Shown piece after piece: positions 45,654 through 53,954 of a stretch of 64,000 nt of DNA (position 1 is its first letter; every line of letters starts with the position of its first letter). The translations under genes were made by a program, and so were the position numbers. The DNA comes from Aquibium microcysteis (GTDB taxonomy: Bacteria; Pseudomonadota; Alphaproteobacteria; Rhizobiales; Rhizobiaceae), in assembly GCF_014495845.1 (NCBI RefSeq), contig NZ_CP061080.1, forward strand, positions 5,446,001-5,510,000. The letters are read 5' to 3'. The notes under the pieces were generated by a model, which worked only from the letters and a program-made list of their open reading frames with translations, made no database searches and was not told where the DNA came from.

Positions 45654-47380
45654 CGTTGCTGCTCAACGGGCTGCGCCGGCTGGTCGTCGTCCTCGCGCCG
45701 CTCCTCCTGCCGCAGGTCGCCGTCGCGCAGGACTGCGCCGGCGAGGGGCCTGCCTTCCCCTCGGTCTATTCCGACGACGTGTTGTTCCGCGACGCGCTGC
45801 GGGCCGCCGGTTCGATCGCGCCGTCGTCCGTGCCGCTCACCGGCGTCACCGTTCCGCATCACCTTCTGGCGCCGCATCTCGTCGCCGAGGGGCTGAAAGC
45901 TGCCACGGGCACGCGCTACGACCGCATCCTCCTCGTCTTCCCCGACCATTTCCGCGGCACAGCAAGGCCCTTCGCCACCACGCTGCGCGACGTCGAGACC
46001 GTCTTCGGCACCGTTCCGACCGATCGCGCGGCCGCCGCCGCGCTGATCGCGGCCGATCCGGCGCTGGTCGACGGTACTTCCTGCCTCTTTGGCCGCGATC
46101 ACGGCCTGCAGGCGCTGCTGCCCTTCGTGCGCGCGCTGTTCCCGGACGTGCCGGTGCTGCCCGTCGCCGCCTCCGTGCGCAGCCGGCGCGCCGACTGGGA
46201 CGCGATGGCGGCACTCCTCGCGCCCTTCGCGGGCGAGGGCACGCTCGTTCTCCAGTCGACCGACTTCTCGCACTTCCTGCCGCACCACGCCGCGCGCATC
46301 CGCGACCAGCAGACCCTCAACGTGCTCGCCGCCGGCGATCTCGACCAGATCGCCGCGCTCAGCCAGCCCGGCCACGCCGATTCGGTCGCCGCCCTCGTTG
46401 TGCAGGAGACGCTGCAACGCCGCCGCGGCGCCATCCGCCTCGTCGTCGCCAGCGAGAACGGCCAGGAATACGACGACCGCCCGGTGGCCGAGACGACGAG
46501 CTACATGGTCGTGCTCTACGGCCGCTTCCCGGAGGGAATGCCGGCACCCGACTGGCCGCGCTCGCAGGTGGTCTATCTGGCCGGCGACACCAGTTTCGGC
46601 CGTGCCATGCAGCGCCTGCTGCTCGATGACCGGGCGGCCGAGGCCATCGCCGAGGCGGTCCTGTCGCGCACGGCCGGCCGGCCGCTGCTCGTCAATCTCG
46701 AAGGCGTCATCCTGCCCAACGTCCCCGGCTCGCTCGACGACATGACCCTCGCCATGCCGGCCGAACTCGCGCTCCCCTGGCTGAAGCGGCTGAACGTGGT
46801 CGCGGCCGGCCTCGCCAACAACCACGCGCTCGACCTCGGCGAGGCGGGGCTCGCCGAGACGCGGCGGGCGCTCGACGAGGCGGGCATCGCCCATGCCGGG
46901 CAGGGCGGCGTGCTGCCGCTCGCCGGCCTCGACGTCGTCGTGCTCAGCGATGTCGGCCAGAACGGCACGCGCCACCATGATCTCGTGACGCCGCAGCTGC
47001 TCGACGGTCTGCCCGATCGCCCGGCCAGCCGGCCGCTCGTCGGCTTCGTCCACTGGGGCAGCGAATACGCTACTTCGCCCGGCCGGCGCGAGCGCGAACT
47101 GGCGCAGGCCATGTCGCGCCGCGCCTTCGCCGCGCTCGTCGGCGGCCATTCGCATGTGGCGAGCACGACGCTCGAGGCCCTGTCGGGTGGCGATACGCTG
47201 CTTGCCCATTCGCTCGGCAATTTCATCTTCGACCAGTCGGCCGACCGCGCCTCGGGCGCGCTGCTCGAAATCCGCAGCTTCGCCCAGGGCACCTTCTCTG
47301 CCCGCCTCGTGCCGCTGCCGAACCTGTTCGAGACCGGACGGCGCGCCGTTCAGCAGCCCGGACCGAAACTGTCGAGATAG
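45650..47380 (+). CDS. secreted MEMO-family / CapA-family fusion protein
   Basis: 576 residues from a GTG at 45650 that overlaps the previous stop. A signal peptide (MTLLLNGLRRLVVVLAPLLLPQVAVA) is followed by a MEMO/AmmeMemoRadiSam-B-like domain (about 40-300; VTVPHHLLAPH, LVFPDHFRG, QSTDFSHFLP). Then comes a CapA-type calcineurin-fold domain (about 305-560; LAGDTSFGRAM, VNLEGVI, GLANNHALDLGEAGL, GFVHWGSEY, GGHSHVASTT, HSLGNFIFDQ). Both parts keep the histidines and aspartates expected for metal binding. CapA-like proteins act in poly-gamma-glutamate export or cell-wall attachment; MEMO proteins are copper/iron-binding oxidoreductase-like. This fusion is rare in my knowledge and its role is unknown. 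Confidence 0.87.
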   Translation: MTLLLNGLRRLVVVLAPLLLPQVAVAQDCAGEGPAFPSVYSDDVLFRDALRAAGSIAPSSVPLTGVTVPHHLLAPHLVAEGLKAATGTRYDRILLVFPDHFRGTARPFATTLRDVETVFGTVPTDRAAAAALIAADPALVDGTSCLFGRDHGLQALLPFVRALFPDVPVLPVAASVRSRRADWDAMAALLAPFAGEGTLVLQSTDFSHFLPHHAARIRDQQTLNVLAAGDLDQIAALSQPGHADSVAALVVQETLQRRRGAIRLVVASENGQEYDDRPVAETTSYMVVLYGRFPEGMPAPDWPRSQVVYLAGDTSFGRAMQRLLLDDRAAEAIAEAVLSRTAGRPLLVNLEGVILPNVPGSLDDMTLAMPAELALPWLKRLNVVAAGLANNHALDLGEAGLAETRRALDEAGIAHAGQGGVLPLAGLDVVVLSDVGQNGTRHHDLVTPQLLDGLPDRPASRPLVGFVHWGSEYATSPGRRERELAQAMSRRAFAALVGGHSHVASTTLEALSGGDTLLAHSLGNFIFDQSADRASGALLEIRSFAQGTFSARLVPLPNLFETGRRAVQQPGPKLSR

Positions 47381-49176
47381 CAGGCCGGCAGGCGCATCGT
47401 CGGCGCGTAGAAATTCTCGCGCGGCCGGAAATAGAACAGCGTCACCGGCTTGCTGCGGCGGATGCTGCCGTCGGCGAACTGCGCCGTCGCCTGGAATCGG
47501 TGGACCGAGCTCTGGTCGGCGGACACCTTGAGGCGCGCGGTGTAGTCGCGGATGGTCTTGTTGCCCCGCACCGGCAGGTCGATCGCATAGCCGGTCTGGT
47601 CGAGCGGCAGCTTGACCTCGATGTAGCGCAGCGCTTCGGGCGACAGGCCGAAACTGTCGCCGCATTCGGCCATGCTGCGCTCGATCTCGATCTGCGCGAG
47701 ATGAATGTCGACGGAGAAGGTTTCCACCGTGTCGTAGCGGTTGCCGGCAGCGTCGGCCCAGCGGTAGGTCAGTTCGCCCACCGCCCGCGTCGAGATCGTG
47801 TCTTCGCCGAAGACCATGCCGGCGATCTCGCCGAAGTCGACCGTGTTGAACACCTGGCCCCGGCAGATGCCGAGCTGATCGTCGGAAGGGCAGGGAAACC
47901 GCTTCGTCTCGAGCGTCGTCACGTCGACGCCCGCCTCGATCAGCGCATTGCGGACCGAGACGTCGATGCCCTCGTCGAACCGTCCGATCGGCACCGCGAA
48001 ACTCCGCGTTTCCGGCTGCGGCTGCGGGTTGTCGTCATAGCTGCGCTCGCCCGTGAACCGCAAGGTCACTTCGGCATCCTCCACCTCGCCCCATCCATGG
48101 TTGACGAAGGAGAAGCTCGGGCGGAAACCCACGCATCCGCTGTGCGACTGCAGGGTCAGCATCGGCTTGCGGTAGGACTCGCTGCTCGCCACCTCGATCC
48201 GCACCGCGTCCAGCTTCACGCGGGAATTGTCGGTGGTCGCCAGCTGGCCCTCCAGGAACACCGGCGAAACGTCTTCCGCGGCGGCCTGGAAGACCATCCG
48301 GTACTCGTCGATCTCGCCGTTGCCGTTCCACGCCCGGTTGACGTCGTCGCTGACCGGGTAGATGGCGATGTCGTCGGCGCGCATCAGGTGCTGGTAGCGG
48401 GTCTCGCTCTGCTGGTTCATCCGCTGGTCGACGGTCACGGAAAACTCCGTGCGCGCCGCCGCATCGCTGCCGGTCTGGATCCGCAGCAGCCCGCCGCCGC
48501 CGGCGTCGGCCAGCGCGTCCGGCCGCTCGCTCGTCTCCACGCCCATGGTCCAGGAGGAGGCGTAACGCGTTCCGCCGGGAAGGGTGGTGGTACCCGTGCC
48601 ATGCCGAACACCCGCCACGAACCGGCCTTCGAAGATCTCGCCGTTTGCCGCCAGATAGCGGCCTTCGCCGTCCGGCCTGCCGCCGCGAAACGCGCCCTCG
48701 TAGCGGTTGCCCTGCGCGTCGACCTGGATACCGGGACCATCGAGCAGTCCGTCGCGCCAGACGCCTTCGAAGGTCTCGCCCGAGCGGCGCTCGAGCCGGC
48801 CGCGGCCGTGCGGACGACCGTTCCGCATCTCGCCGGTGTAGACCGAGAAGACGGCGGCCGGGTCGTAGCTCGCCGCGCCGCGCACGCGCCATGTCAGCGT
48901 CCCGCGCCCGCCGAGCGCGCCGCCGGTGTCCAGCTTGGGCATCGTGTCCCGTTCCGGTTCCCAGAGGAAGTCGAGGTTCCGTTCGGGCTCGGTGTCCCAG
49001 ACGCGAACCGTCCGGCGCATGATCGACCGGTTCGCCGGATCGTGGAACACCTGGACCCGTTCGTTCCAGGCCCCTGTCGCGGCATCGGCAGCCAGGCCCG
49101 CGGAGGCCCAGACGCAGGTCAGGGCGAACGCCGCCGCAGCCACGATCCTCGCCGCTCCAGCCCTGCGCATGCCCAT
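47350..49176 (-). CDS. exported MORN-repeat protein
   Basis: 608 residues from the ATG at 49176 (GAGGAGGG upstream), with a signal peptide to about residue 29 (ASAGLA|AD). Four MORN repeats at roughly residues 110-200 (YTGEMRNGRPHGRGRLERRSG, FEGVWRDGLLDGPGI, YEGAFRGGRPDGEGRY, FEGRFVAGVRHGTGT). The remaining ~380 residues are beta-rich, with single cysteines spaced through the second half and no recognised catalytic motif. MORN repeats often bind lipids or proteins. It is convergent with the MEMO-CapA gene (31-base overlap) and on the same strand as the V8-like protease, 60 bases after that gene's terminator region. Possible scaffold or substrate of the proteases. Confidence 0.82.
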   Translation of the reverse strand: MGMRRAGAARIVAAAAFALTCVWASAGLAADAATGAWNERVQVFHDPANRSIMRRTVRVWDTEPERNLDFLWEPERDTMPKLDTGGALGGRGTLTWRVRGAASYDPAAVFSVYTGEMRNGRPHGRGRLERRSGETFEGVWRDGLLDGPGIQVDAQGNRYEGAFRGGRPDGEGRYLAANGEIFEGRFVAGVRHGTGTTTLPGGTRYASSWTMGVETSERPDALADAGGGGLLRIQTGSDAAARTEFSVTVDQRMNQQSETRYQHLMRADDIAIYPVSDDVNRAWNGNGEIDEYRMVFQAAAEDVSPVFLEGQLATTDNSRVKLDAVRIEVASSESYRKPMLTLQSHSGCVGFRPSFSFVNHGWGEVEDAEVTLRFTGERSYDDNPQPQPETRSFAVPIGRFDEGIDVSVRNALIEAGVDVTTLETKRFPCPSDDQLGICRGQVFNTVDFGEIAGMVFGEDTISTRAVGELTYRWADAAGNRYDTVETFSVDIHLAQIEIERSMAECGDSFGLSPEALRYIEVKLPLDQTGYAIDLPVRGNKTIRDYTARLKVSADQSSVHRFQATAQFADGSIRRSKPVTLFYFRPRENFYAPTMRLPACYLDSFGPGC

Positions 49177-49247
49177 CCCTCCTCGCCATGCCTGCCGGAC
49201 GCGAGTGAACCAAAGGCGCGGCCGTGGCGCAACCATCGACCGCGACG

Positions 49248-49277
49248 AAAAAAGGCGGCCGGATCGCTCCGGCCGCC
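49248..49277 (-). terminator. rho-independent terminator after the V8-like protease gene
   Basis: On the minus strand a perfect 10-bp stem (GGCGGCCGGA / TCCGGCCGCC, loop 4) is followed by six T residues (49248-49253). It begins 24 bases after the protease stop. It separates this protease from the MORN-protein gene downstream on the same strand. Confidence 0.9.
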
Positions 49278-49300
49278 GGGACTGTGCCGAGTCGGGCGGA

Positions 49301-50383
49301 TCAGTTCGCCTTGGCGATGCCGTTCACCCACTGGAAGTACGGCTTGTTGAGGCGCAGCGCGATGTTCTCGGTCTGCGACTCGGCGATGTTCACGCCGACG
49401 ATGTAGCGCTCCTTGGTCTGGCCGTTCAGCTCGTAGACGGAGCTGCCGCTCGACCCGGGATAGGTGTCGCACAGATAGGAGAAGTTGTTCTCCGTGGCCG
49501 TCGCCGGATCGACCGGGCAGGCCGTGCCCCACATCGTGCTCACCGGCTTGTCGCCCGGATAGCCGACGATGTTGGCGTTGAAGGCATAGGCCGGGTCGTA
49601 GGTGGCGTAGCCCATCCAGCCCACCGTGTCGCCGGCCGGCTTGTCGAGGATCAGCACGGCGAGGTCCCACGGCACCACGGAGCCGTAATAGCCCTTGTAG
49701 TTGGTGATGTAGCCTTCGAGGATGTAGGCGTCGACGAAGCCGAAGCCGCCATAGGGCGCGTCGTTCTGGCCGTTCAGGCCCGGATAGAACTCGTAGTCCG
49801 ACAGCCAGCCGCCGTCCTCGTGGCTGTAGAGGCAGTGCGCGGCGGTGATGACGGCGCTCTTTCCGATCAGCGTGCCCGAGCAGATGCTCCACTCGCCCTT
49901 GCTGTTCTTCGACCAGATCTGCCCGATCGTGTTGAACGGGTACTTCCTGGTGTCGGTGATCTGGATGCGGTCGTCCTCGCCGAAGACCTGGCGCGATCCT
50001 TCCTCGAGTTCCTGCTCCAGCGCGGAGCCGGGCTTCTCGACGATCGCCGACGTGCCCTTCAGGGAGGACTTGATCTGCTCGATCAGTTCCGGATCCGGCG
50101 CGATCTCGCGCACCGAGCCGTCCTTGGAGCGGGCGCGGGTCACGAAGCCCTTCTGCAGCTCTTCTTCGGTCGGCATCGCCAGGTCGCGGCTGGCCTCGCC
50201 TTCCTCGATCTTCGGCGTCCGGTCGACGACCTTGCGGGCGGACAGGTCCGGCCCTTCGATCGACGCGCGGGGCGATTCGCCGGAACCGGCATTGCCCGAC
50301 ACGCTCTGCGCGAAGGATGCCGAAGGGATGGCCGCCGCCGAGATCAGGGCGGCCGTCATCAAGGTCGTATGCAGTCTGTTCAT
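49301..50383 (-). CDS. secreted S1-family (V8/glutamyl endopeptidase-like) serine protease
   Basis: 360 residues from the ATG at 50383 (GGGAGAA upstream). Signal peptide MNRLHTTLMTAALISAAAIPSASFA; then a pro-region of about 120 charged residues; then the protease domain with ICSGTLIGKSAVITAAHCLY (catalytic His183), WDLAVLILDKPAG (catalytic Asp) and TYPGSSGSSVY (catalytic Ser312). The GSSGSS surroundings and domain style are those of the trypsin-like S1B/V8 group rather than digestive trypsin; preference for acidic residues is plausible but not established. Transcribed divergently from the trypsin gene, sharing a 279-base promoter region (50384-50662) without other genes. Confidence 0.88.
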   Translation of the reverse strand: MNRLHTTLMTAALISAAAIPSASFAQSVSGNAGSGESPRASIEGPDLSARKVVDRTPKIEEGEASRDLAMPTEEELQKGFVTRARSKDGSVREIAPDPELIEQIKSSLKGTSAIVEKPGSALEQELEEGSRQVFGEDDRIQITDTRKYPFNTIGQIWSKNSKGEWSICSGTLIGKSAVITAAHCLYSHEDGGWLSDYEFYPGLNGQNDAPYGGFGFVDAYILEGYITNYKGYYGSVVPWDLAVLILDKPAGDTVGWMGYATYDPAYAFNANIVGYPGDKPVSTMWGTACPVDPATATENNFSYLCDTYPGSSGSSVYELNGQTKERYIVGVNIAESQTENIALRLNKPYFQWVNGIAKAN

Positions 50384-50662
50384 GAAAATATTCTCCCAAG
50401 CCCATAGAGCGACCGCACAGAACAGACAAATCATGACCAATTCGTGATCGCCCGGACACACCCCGCAGGGCGTGCGGATTGTGCGCGCAAGATATCGATA
50501 CGCGTCTTCCGCAACGTGATGGCCGGCAAGGACCGCCGCAAAACTTCCACTATTGGACCCGACAAACCGCTTCCGTTTCGTCACGGGCCGGGGTTTGATG
50601 ACGAAACGACGGGCGCCGTTGGTCGGGGTCCGGGCTCGACAACAGTCTCAGGAGGTACATCG

Positions 50663-51697
50663 ATGCTCATGAACAGGACGGTCGCGGCAGCGGTCGCCGC
50701 GGGGGTCGCCCTTGGCATCACGCCATTGTCGGCGGGGGTGACGTCGCTCGCCACGGCCCATGCGCAGGACGCGCAGGCGAAGCCGGAGGCCTCGCCGATC
50801 AGCCGCGTTCCCGAGGCGCGCAAGGCGGCGCGCGAGAGCGGCGAGGGCGACCGCGTCATCGGCGGCACCGCGGCGCAGGAGGGCGCATGGCCGTTCCAGG
50901 TCGCGCTGCTCACCGCCGACTATCTCGGCGACGATCCGGCGACGCAGCTCGACGCGCAGTTCTGCGGCGGCAGCCTGATCTCGCCCGAATGGGTGCTCAC
51001 CGCGGCGCATTGCCTCTACGACTATGGCGAGGCGGTCGATCCCGCCACCGTGGTCGTGCTGGTCGGCGCCACTGCGCTGGTCGGTGGCGAACGGATCCCC
51101 GCGGCCGAGGTCATCGTTCACGAAGCCTATGACCCGCAGGCGTTCGACAAGGACGTCGGCCTGATCCGGCTGTCCCGGCCGGCCACGCAGCCGGCGGTCA
51201 GAATGACCGCGAGCGACGTCCAGGCCGGAGCGGCCATGGTCACCGGATGGGGCAAGATGGCCGACGGCGGCTTCCCCGACACGCTGATGCAGGCCGATCT
51301 CGAACTCTTCCCCAACGAGGCCTGCAATGCCGGCATCAAGGAGATCTACGCCCGCGACCTGAAGCTCGTGCTCAGCGACTACGGCCGCCGCATGCGCGTC
51401 ACCGAGGACGGGATCGATCAGGCCACCCGGCTGATCGCCCAGACCATGCGCGATCCGCTGACCTCCAACATGATCTGCGCCGGCACCACCAGCGGCGCGC
51501 GCGACGCCTGCAACGGCGATTCGGGCGGCCCGCTCTTCATGACGGGTGAGGGCGGCCCCGTGCAGGTCGGCATCGTCAGCTGGGGTGAAGGCCCGCTCGA
51601 TTCCAGCATCGCCTGCGGCCACGCCAACGCCTACGGCGTCTACACCCGCGTCTCCAGCGTCCGCGACTGGATCACCGCGAAGACCGGCGTGAAGTAG
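50663..51697 (+). CDS. secreted trypsin-like serine protease, zymogen form
   Basis: 344 residues; the ATG at 50663 has AGGAGG 7 bases before it. Signal peptide to about residue 34 (ATAHA|QD), then a propeptide (35-64) ending GEGDR|VIGGTAAQEGAWPFQ: the typical activation site, cleavage after Arg64 exposing Val65-Ile-Gly-Gly. Catalytic His116 (LTAAHC), Asp in DKDVGLIRL, Ser287 in CNGDSGGP. The S1-pocket position six residues before the serine is Asp281 (DACNGDSGGP), the trypsin signature for Arg/Lys specificity. CGGSLISPEW and VTGWGKM complete the S1A pattern. Activation needs an Arg-specific protease, which the caspases or trypsin itself could provide. Confidence 0.92.
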   Translation: MLMNRTVAAAVAAGVALGITPLSAGVTSLATAHAQDAQAKPEASPISRVPEARKAARESGEGDRVIGGTAAQEGAWPFQVALLTADYLGDDPATQLDAQFCGGSLISPEWVLTAAHCLYDYGEAVDPATVVVLVGATALVGGERIPAAEVIVHEAYDPQAFDKDVGLIRLSRPATQPAVRMTASDVQAGAAMVTGWGKMADGGFPDTLMQADLELFPNEACNAGIKEIYARDLKLVLSDYGRRMRVTEDGIDQATRLIAQTMRDPLTSNMICAGTTSGARDACNGDSGGPLFMTGEGGPVQVGIVSWGEGPLDSSIACGHANAYGVYTRVSSVRDWITAKTGVK

Positions 51698-51732
51698 CTG
51701 CCGGCCGGTCTCCGCATCGCGGCTGAAAGCAC

Positions 51733-51762
51733 GAAGGCCCGGATCGCAGGATCCGGGCCTTC
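51733..51762. terminator. bidirectional terminator between trypsin and hemA
   Basis: Perfect 13-bp stem GAAGGCCCGGATC / GATCCGGGCCTTC with loop GCAG, 35 bases after the trypsin stop and 50 bases after the hemA stop on the other strand. T-runs are short, but the position between convergent genes makes termination on both strands likely. Confidence 0.75.
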
Positions 51763-51811
51763 CTGTGTTCGAACCCTGCGGTGATCGACGCCGCGGCGTG
51801 GTCCGCCCGGA

Positions 51812-53026
51812 CTACGCCACCTTCCTGGCCAGCGCGCAGCGCGACCAGAGGTCCGACAGGGCGCCGGCGAGGTGGTCGATGTCGGCGTCGGTGTGGAACG
51901 GCGTCGGCGTGATGCGCAGCCGCTCGGTCTTGCGCGGCACCGTCGGATAGTTGATCGGCTGCACGTAGATGCCGTGGCTGTCGAGCAAAAGGTCCGACAG
52001 CCATTTGCACTTGGCCGCGTCGCCCACCATCACCGGCACGATGTGGCTCGGGTTCTGCATGGTCGGAATGCCGATGCCGTCGAGGCGCGCGCGCACCTTG
52101 CGCACCCGCTCCTGGTGGCGGGCGCGCTCCATCTGGCTCTCCTTCAGGTGCCGGATCGAGGCCCGCGCGCCGGCCGCCACGTGCGGCGGCAGCGCGGTGG
52201 TGAAGATGAAGCCCGAAGCGAAGGAGCGGATGTAGTCGCAGAGCGCCGCCGAGCCGGCGATGTAGCCGCCGACCACGCCGAAGGCCTTGCCCAGCGTGCC
52301 CTCGATCAGCGTCACGCGGTCCATCAGGCCCTCGCGCTCGGCGATGCCGCCGCCGCGCGGCCCGTAGAGGCCGACCGCGTGCACCTCGTCGAGATAGCTC
52401 ATCGCGCCGTGCTTCTCGCAGACGTCGAGGATGTCCTTGATCGGCGCGATGTCGCCGTCCATCGAATAGACGCTCTCGAAGGCGACGATCTTGGGCCGCT
52501 CCGGCCCGTATTCCGACAGGATCCGGTCGAGGTCCTCGACGTCGTTGTGGCGCCAGATCCGGCGCTCGGCCTTCGACTGGCGGATGCCCTCGATCATCGA
52601 GGCGTGGTTGCCGGCGTCCGACAGGATCACGCAGTTCGGGATCGTCGAGCCGAGCGTGCCGAGGGCCGCCCAGTTCGAGACGTAGCCGGAGGTGAACAGC
52701 AGCGCCGATTCCTTGCCGTGCAGGTCGGCGAGTTCGTCCTCGAGCAGCACGTGGTAGTGATTGGTGCCGGAGATGTTGCGCGTGCCGCCGGCGCCGGCGC
52801 CGCAGCGGTCGATCGCCTCGTGCATGGCCGCGATCACCTTGGGGTGCTGGCCCATGCCCAGATAGTCGTTCGAGCACCAGACGGTGACCTCGCGCGTCTG
52901 TCCGTCGACATGGCGGGTCGCCCGCGGAAAGGTGCCGCGCTGCCGCTCCAGGTCGGCGAAGACCCGGTAGCGGCCCTCGCCGCGCAGGCCGTCGAGCTTC
53001 GTGGCGAAAAAGGCTTCGAAGTCCAT
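51812..53026 (-). CDS. hemA: 5-aminolevulinate synthase
   Basis: 404-residue PLP enzyme condensing glycine and succinyl-CoA to 5-aminolevulinate, first step of haem and tetrapyrrole synthesis by the C4 route of alphaproteobacteria. ATG at 53026 with CCAAGGAGA upstream. PLP-binding Lys247 in [14 protein letters not shown]; other marks: [38 protein letters not shown] and [12 protein letters not shown]. Full family length. It stands alone on the minus strand between the protease island and the hut genes; an FNR/FixK-like box lies upstream. Confidence 0.97.
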   Translation of the reverse strand: MDFEAFFATKLDGLRGEGRYRVFADLERQRGTFPRATRHVDGQTREVTVWCSNDYLGMGQHPKVIAAMHEAIDRCGAGAGGTRNISGTNHYHVLLEDELADLHGKESALLFTSGYVSNWAALGTLGSTIPNCVILSDAGNHASMIEGIRQSKAERRIWRHNDVEDLDRILSEYGPERPKIVAFESVYSMDGDIAPIKDILDVCEKHGAMSYLDEVHAVGLYGPRGGGIAEREGLMDRVTLIEGTLGKAFGVVGGYIAGSAALCDYIRSFASGFIFTTALPPHVAAGARASIRHLKESQMERARHQERVRKVRARLDGIGIPTMQNPSHIVPVMVGDAAKCKWLSDLLLDSHGIYVQPINYPTVPRKTERLRITPTPFHTDADIDHLAGALSDLWSRCALARKVA

Positions 53027-53114
53027 TGGTCTTTTCTCCTTGGAGGCGTTCTAACCTTCCGCGCCGCCTTTGTCTTCCCTTCGGGACGCGTCAAATTGCA
53101 CCATTCGCGATGTT

Positions 53115-53195
53115 CCGACTGCAGTCGGTCGGCAGCCGTCGCGTCCCGTGTCCCGTCTAGACGCCCCTGACGGAGCTTGCGTTGATATGCCTCAA
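53115..53195 (-). promoter_or_regulatory. hemA upstream region: palindrome and FNR/FixK-like box
   Basis: In the 230 bases between hemA and hutC lie a perfect 14-bp palindrome CCGACTGCAGTCGG (53115-53128) and TTGATATGCCTCAA (53182-53195). The latter fits the FNR/FixK consensus TTGAT-N4-ATCAA with one mismatch and is centred about 160 bp upstream of the hemA start. FnrL/FixK-type activation of hemA under low oxygen is known in alphaproteobacteria. Binding here is a prediction. Confidence 0.45.
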
Positions 53196-53256
53196 GGAAT
53201 CGTTGACCATCCGACCGTCCCGCGCGCATGCCTCCGGTTCCGGGCCGAACATCCGG

Positions 53257-53949
53257 TCACATGTCCATCACCATCGTGTGAGAGGGCGGGTGGACCATGC
53301 GCACGAGCGTGATCGACCGGCCGGACAGCCACGTCACCCGCTCGGCCACGAAGACGGCCGCGCCGGGCTCCAGGCCGAGCATCCGCGCCTCGACCGGCGT
53401 GGCGATCGCCGCCGCGAAGCCGAACCGCGCCTGCGAGAACGGCGCGTTGGCGACCAGCCATTCGTTCGGGCCGACGGCGTCGAAGCGCTCGCCGCCGGCT
53501 GCCGGAACGGTGTCGAGATTGATCCAGCGGTCCTCGTACTGGTAGGGCCGGCCGTCCGCGGCATGCAGGCACGCGACGTGCAGCCCCGCCGCTCCCGCCG
53601 CGATCCCCAGCCGCGCCGCCACGGCCTCCGGCACGGGGCGTTCCTCGCGCGAGATCAGCCGGTATGCGTAAGCCATTCCTGACGCTTCGATCTCCGCGCG
53701 CACGAGCGGGATGACGAATCGCGCCTCCCGCACCGGATGCAGCGCCACGCGCGTTCCGGACTTGCGCTTGCGTTCCACCAGTCCGGCGCGGGCGAGTTCC
53801 TGCAGCGCGCGGTTCACCGTCGCCCGCGCGGCCCCGAACTCGGCCGCCAGCGCCTCTTCGCCGGGAATGATCTCGCCCGGCCGCCAGAGCCGCATCGAGA
53901 TGCGCCTCTCGATCTCCGCCCGGATGTCCTTGAACGAGGTGCGCCGCAT
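53257..53949 (-). CDS. hutC: GntR/HutC-family repressor of histidine utilisation
   Basis: 230 residues from MRRTSFKDIRAEIERRISMRLWRPGEIIPGEEALAAEFGAARATVNRALQEL, a GntR winged helix-turn-helix, followed by the UTRA ligand domain of HutC proteins (FVIPLVRAEIEASG, AADGRPYQYEDRWINLDTVP, VTWLSGRSITLVRMVHPP). HutC senses urocanate and releases the hut promoters. The ATG at 53949 is 5 bases after the hutF stop, so hutF-hutC form a unit. An open frame extending to 54561 is a hutF shadow. A HutC-like operator lies at 55558-55575. Confidence 0.93.
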   Translation of the reverse strand: MRRTSFKDIRAEIERRISMRLWRPGEIIPGEEALAAEFGAARATVNRALQELARAGLVERKRKSGTRVALHPVREARFVIPLVRAEIEASGMAYAYRLISREERPVPEAVAARLGIAAGAAGLHVACLHAADGRPYQYEDRWINLDTVPAAGGERFDAVGPNEWLVANAPFSQARFGFAAAIATPVEARMLGLEPGAAVFVAERVTWLSGRSITLVRMVHPPSHTMVMDM

Positions 53950-53954
53950 CGCGT

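Noticed and set aside
39131..51697. Known caspase-based antiphage or gasdermin system
   Set aside because: No gasdermin, NLR, CRISPR or nucleotide-cyclase gene is present and the proteins are exported, which does not fit those cytoplasmic defence systems.
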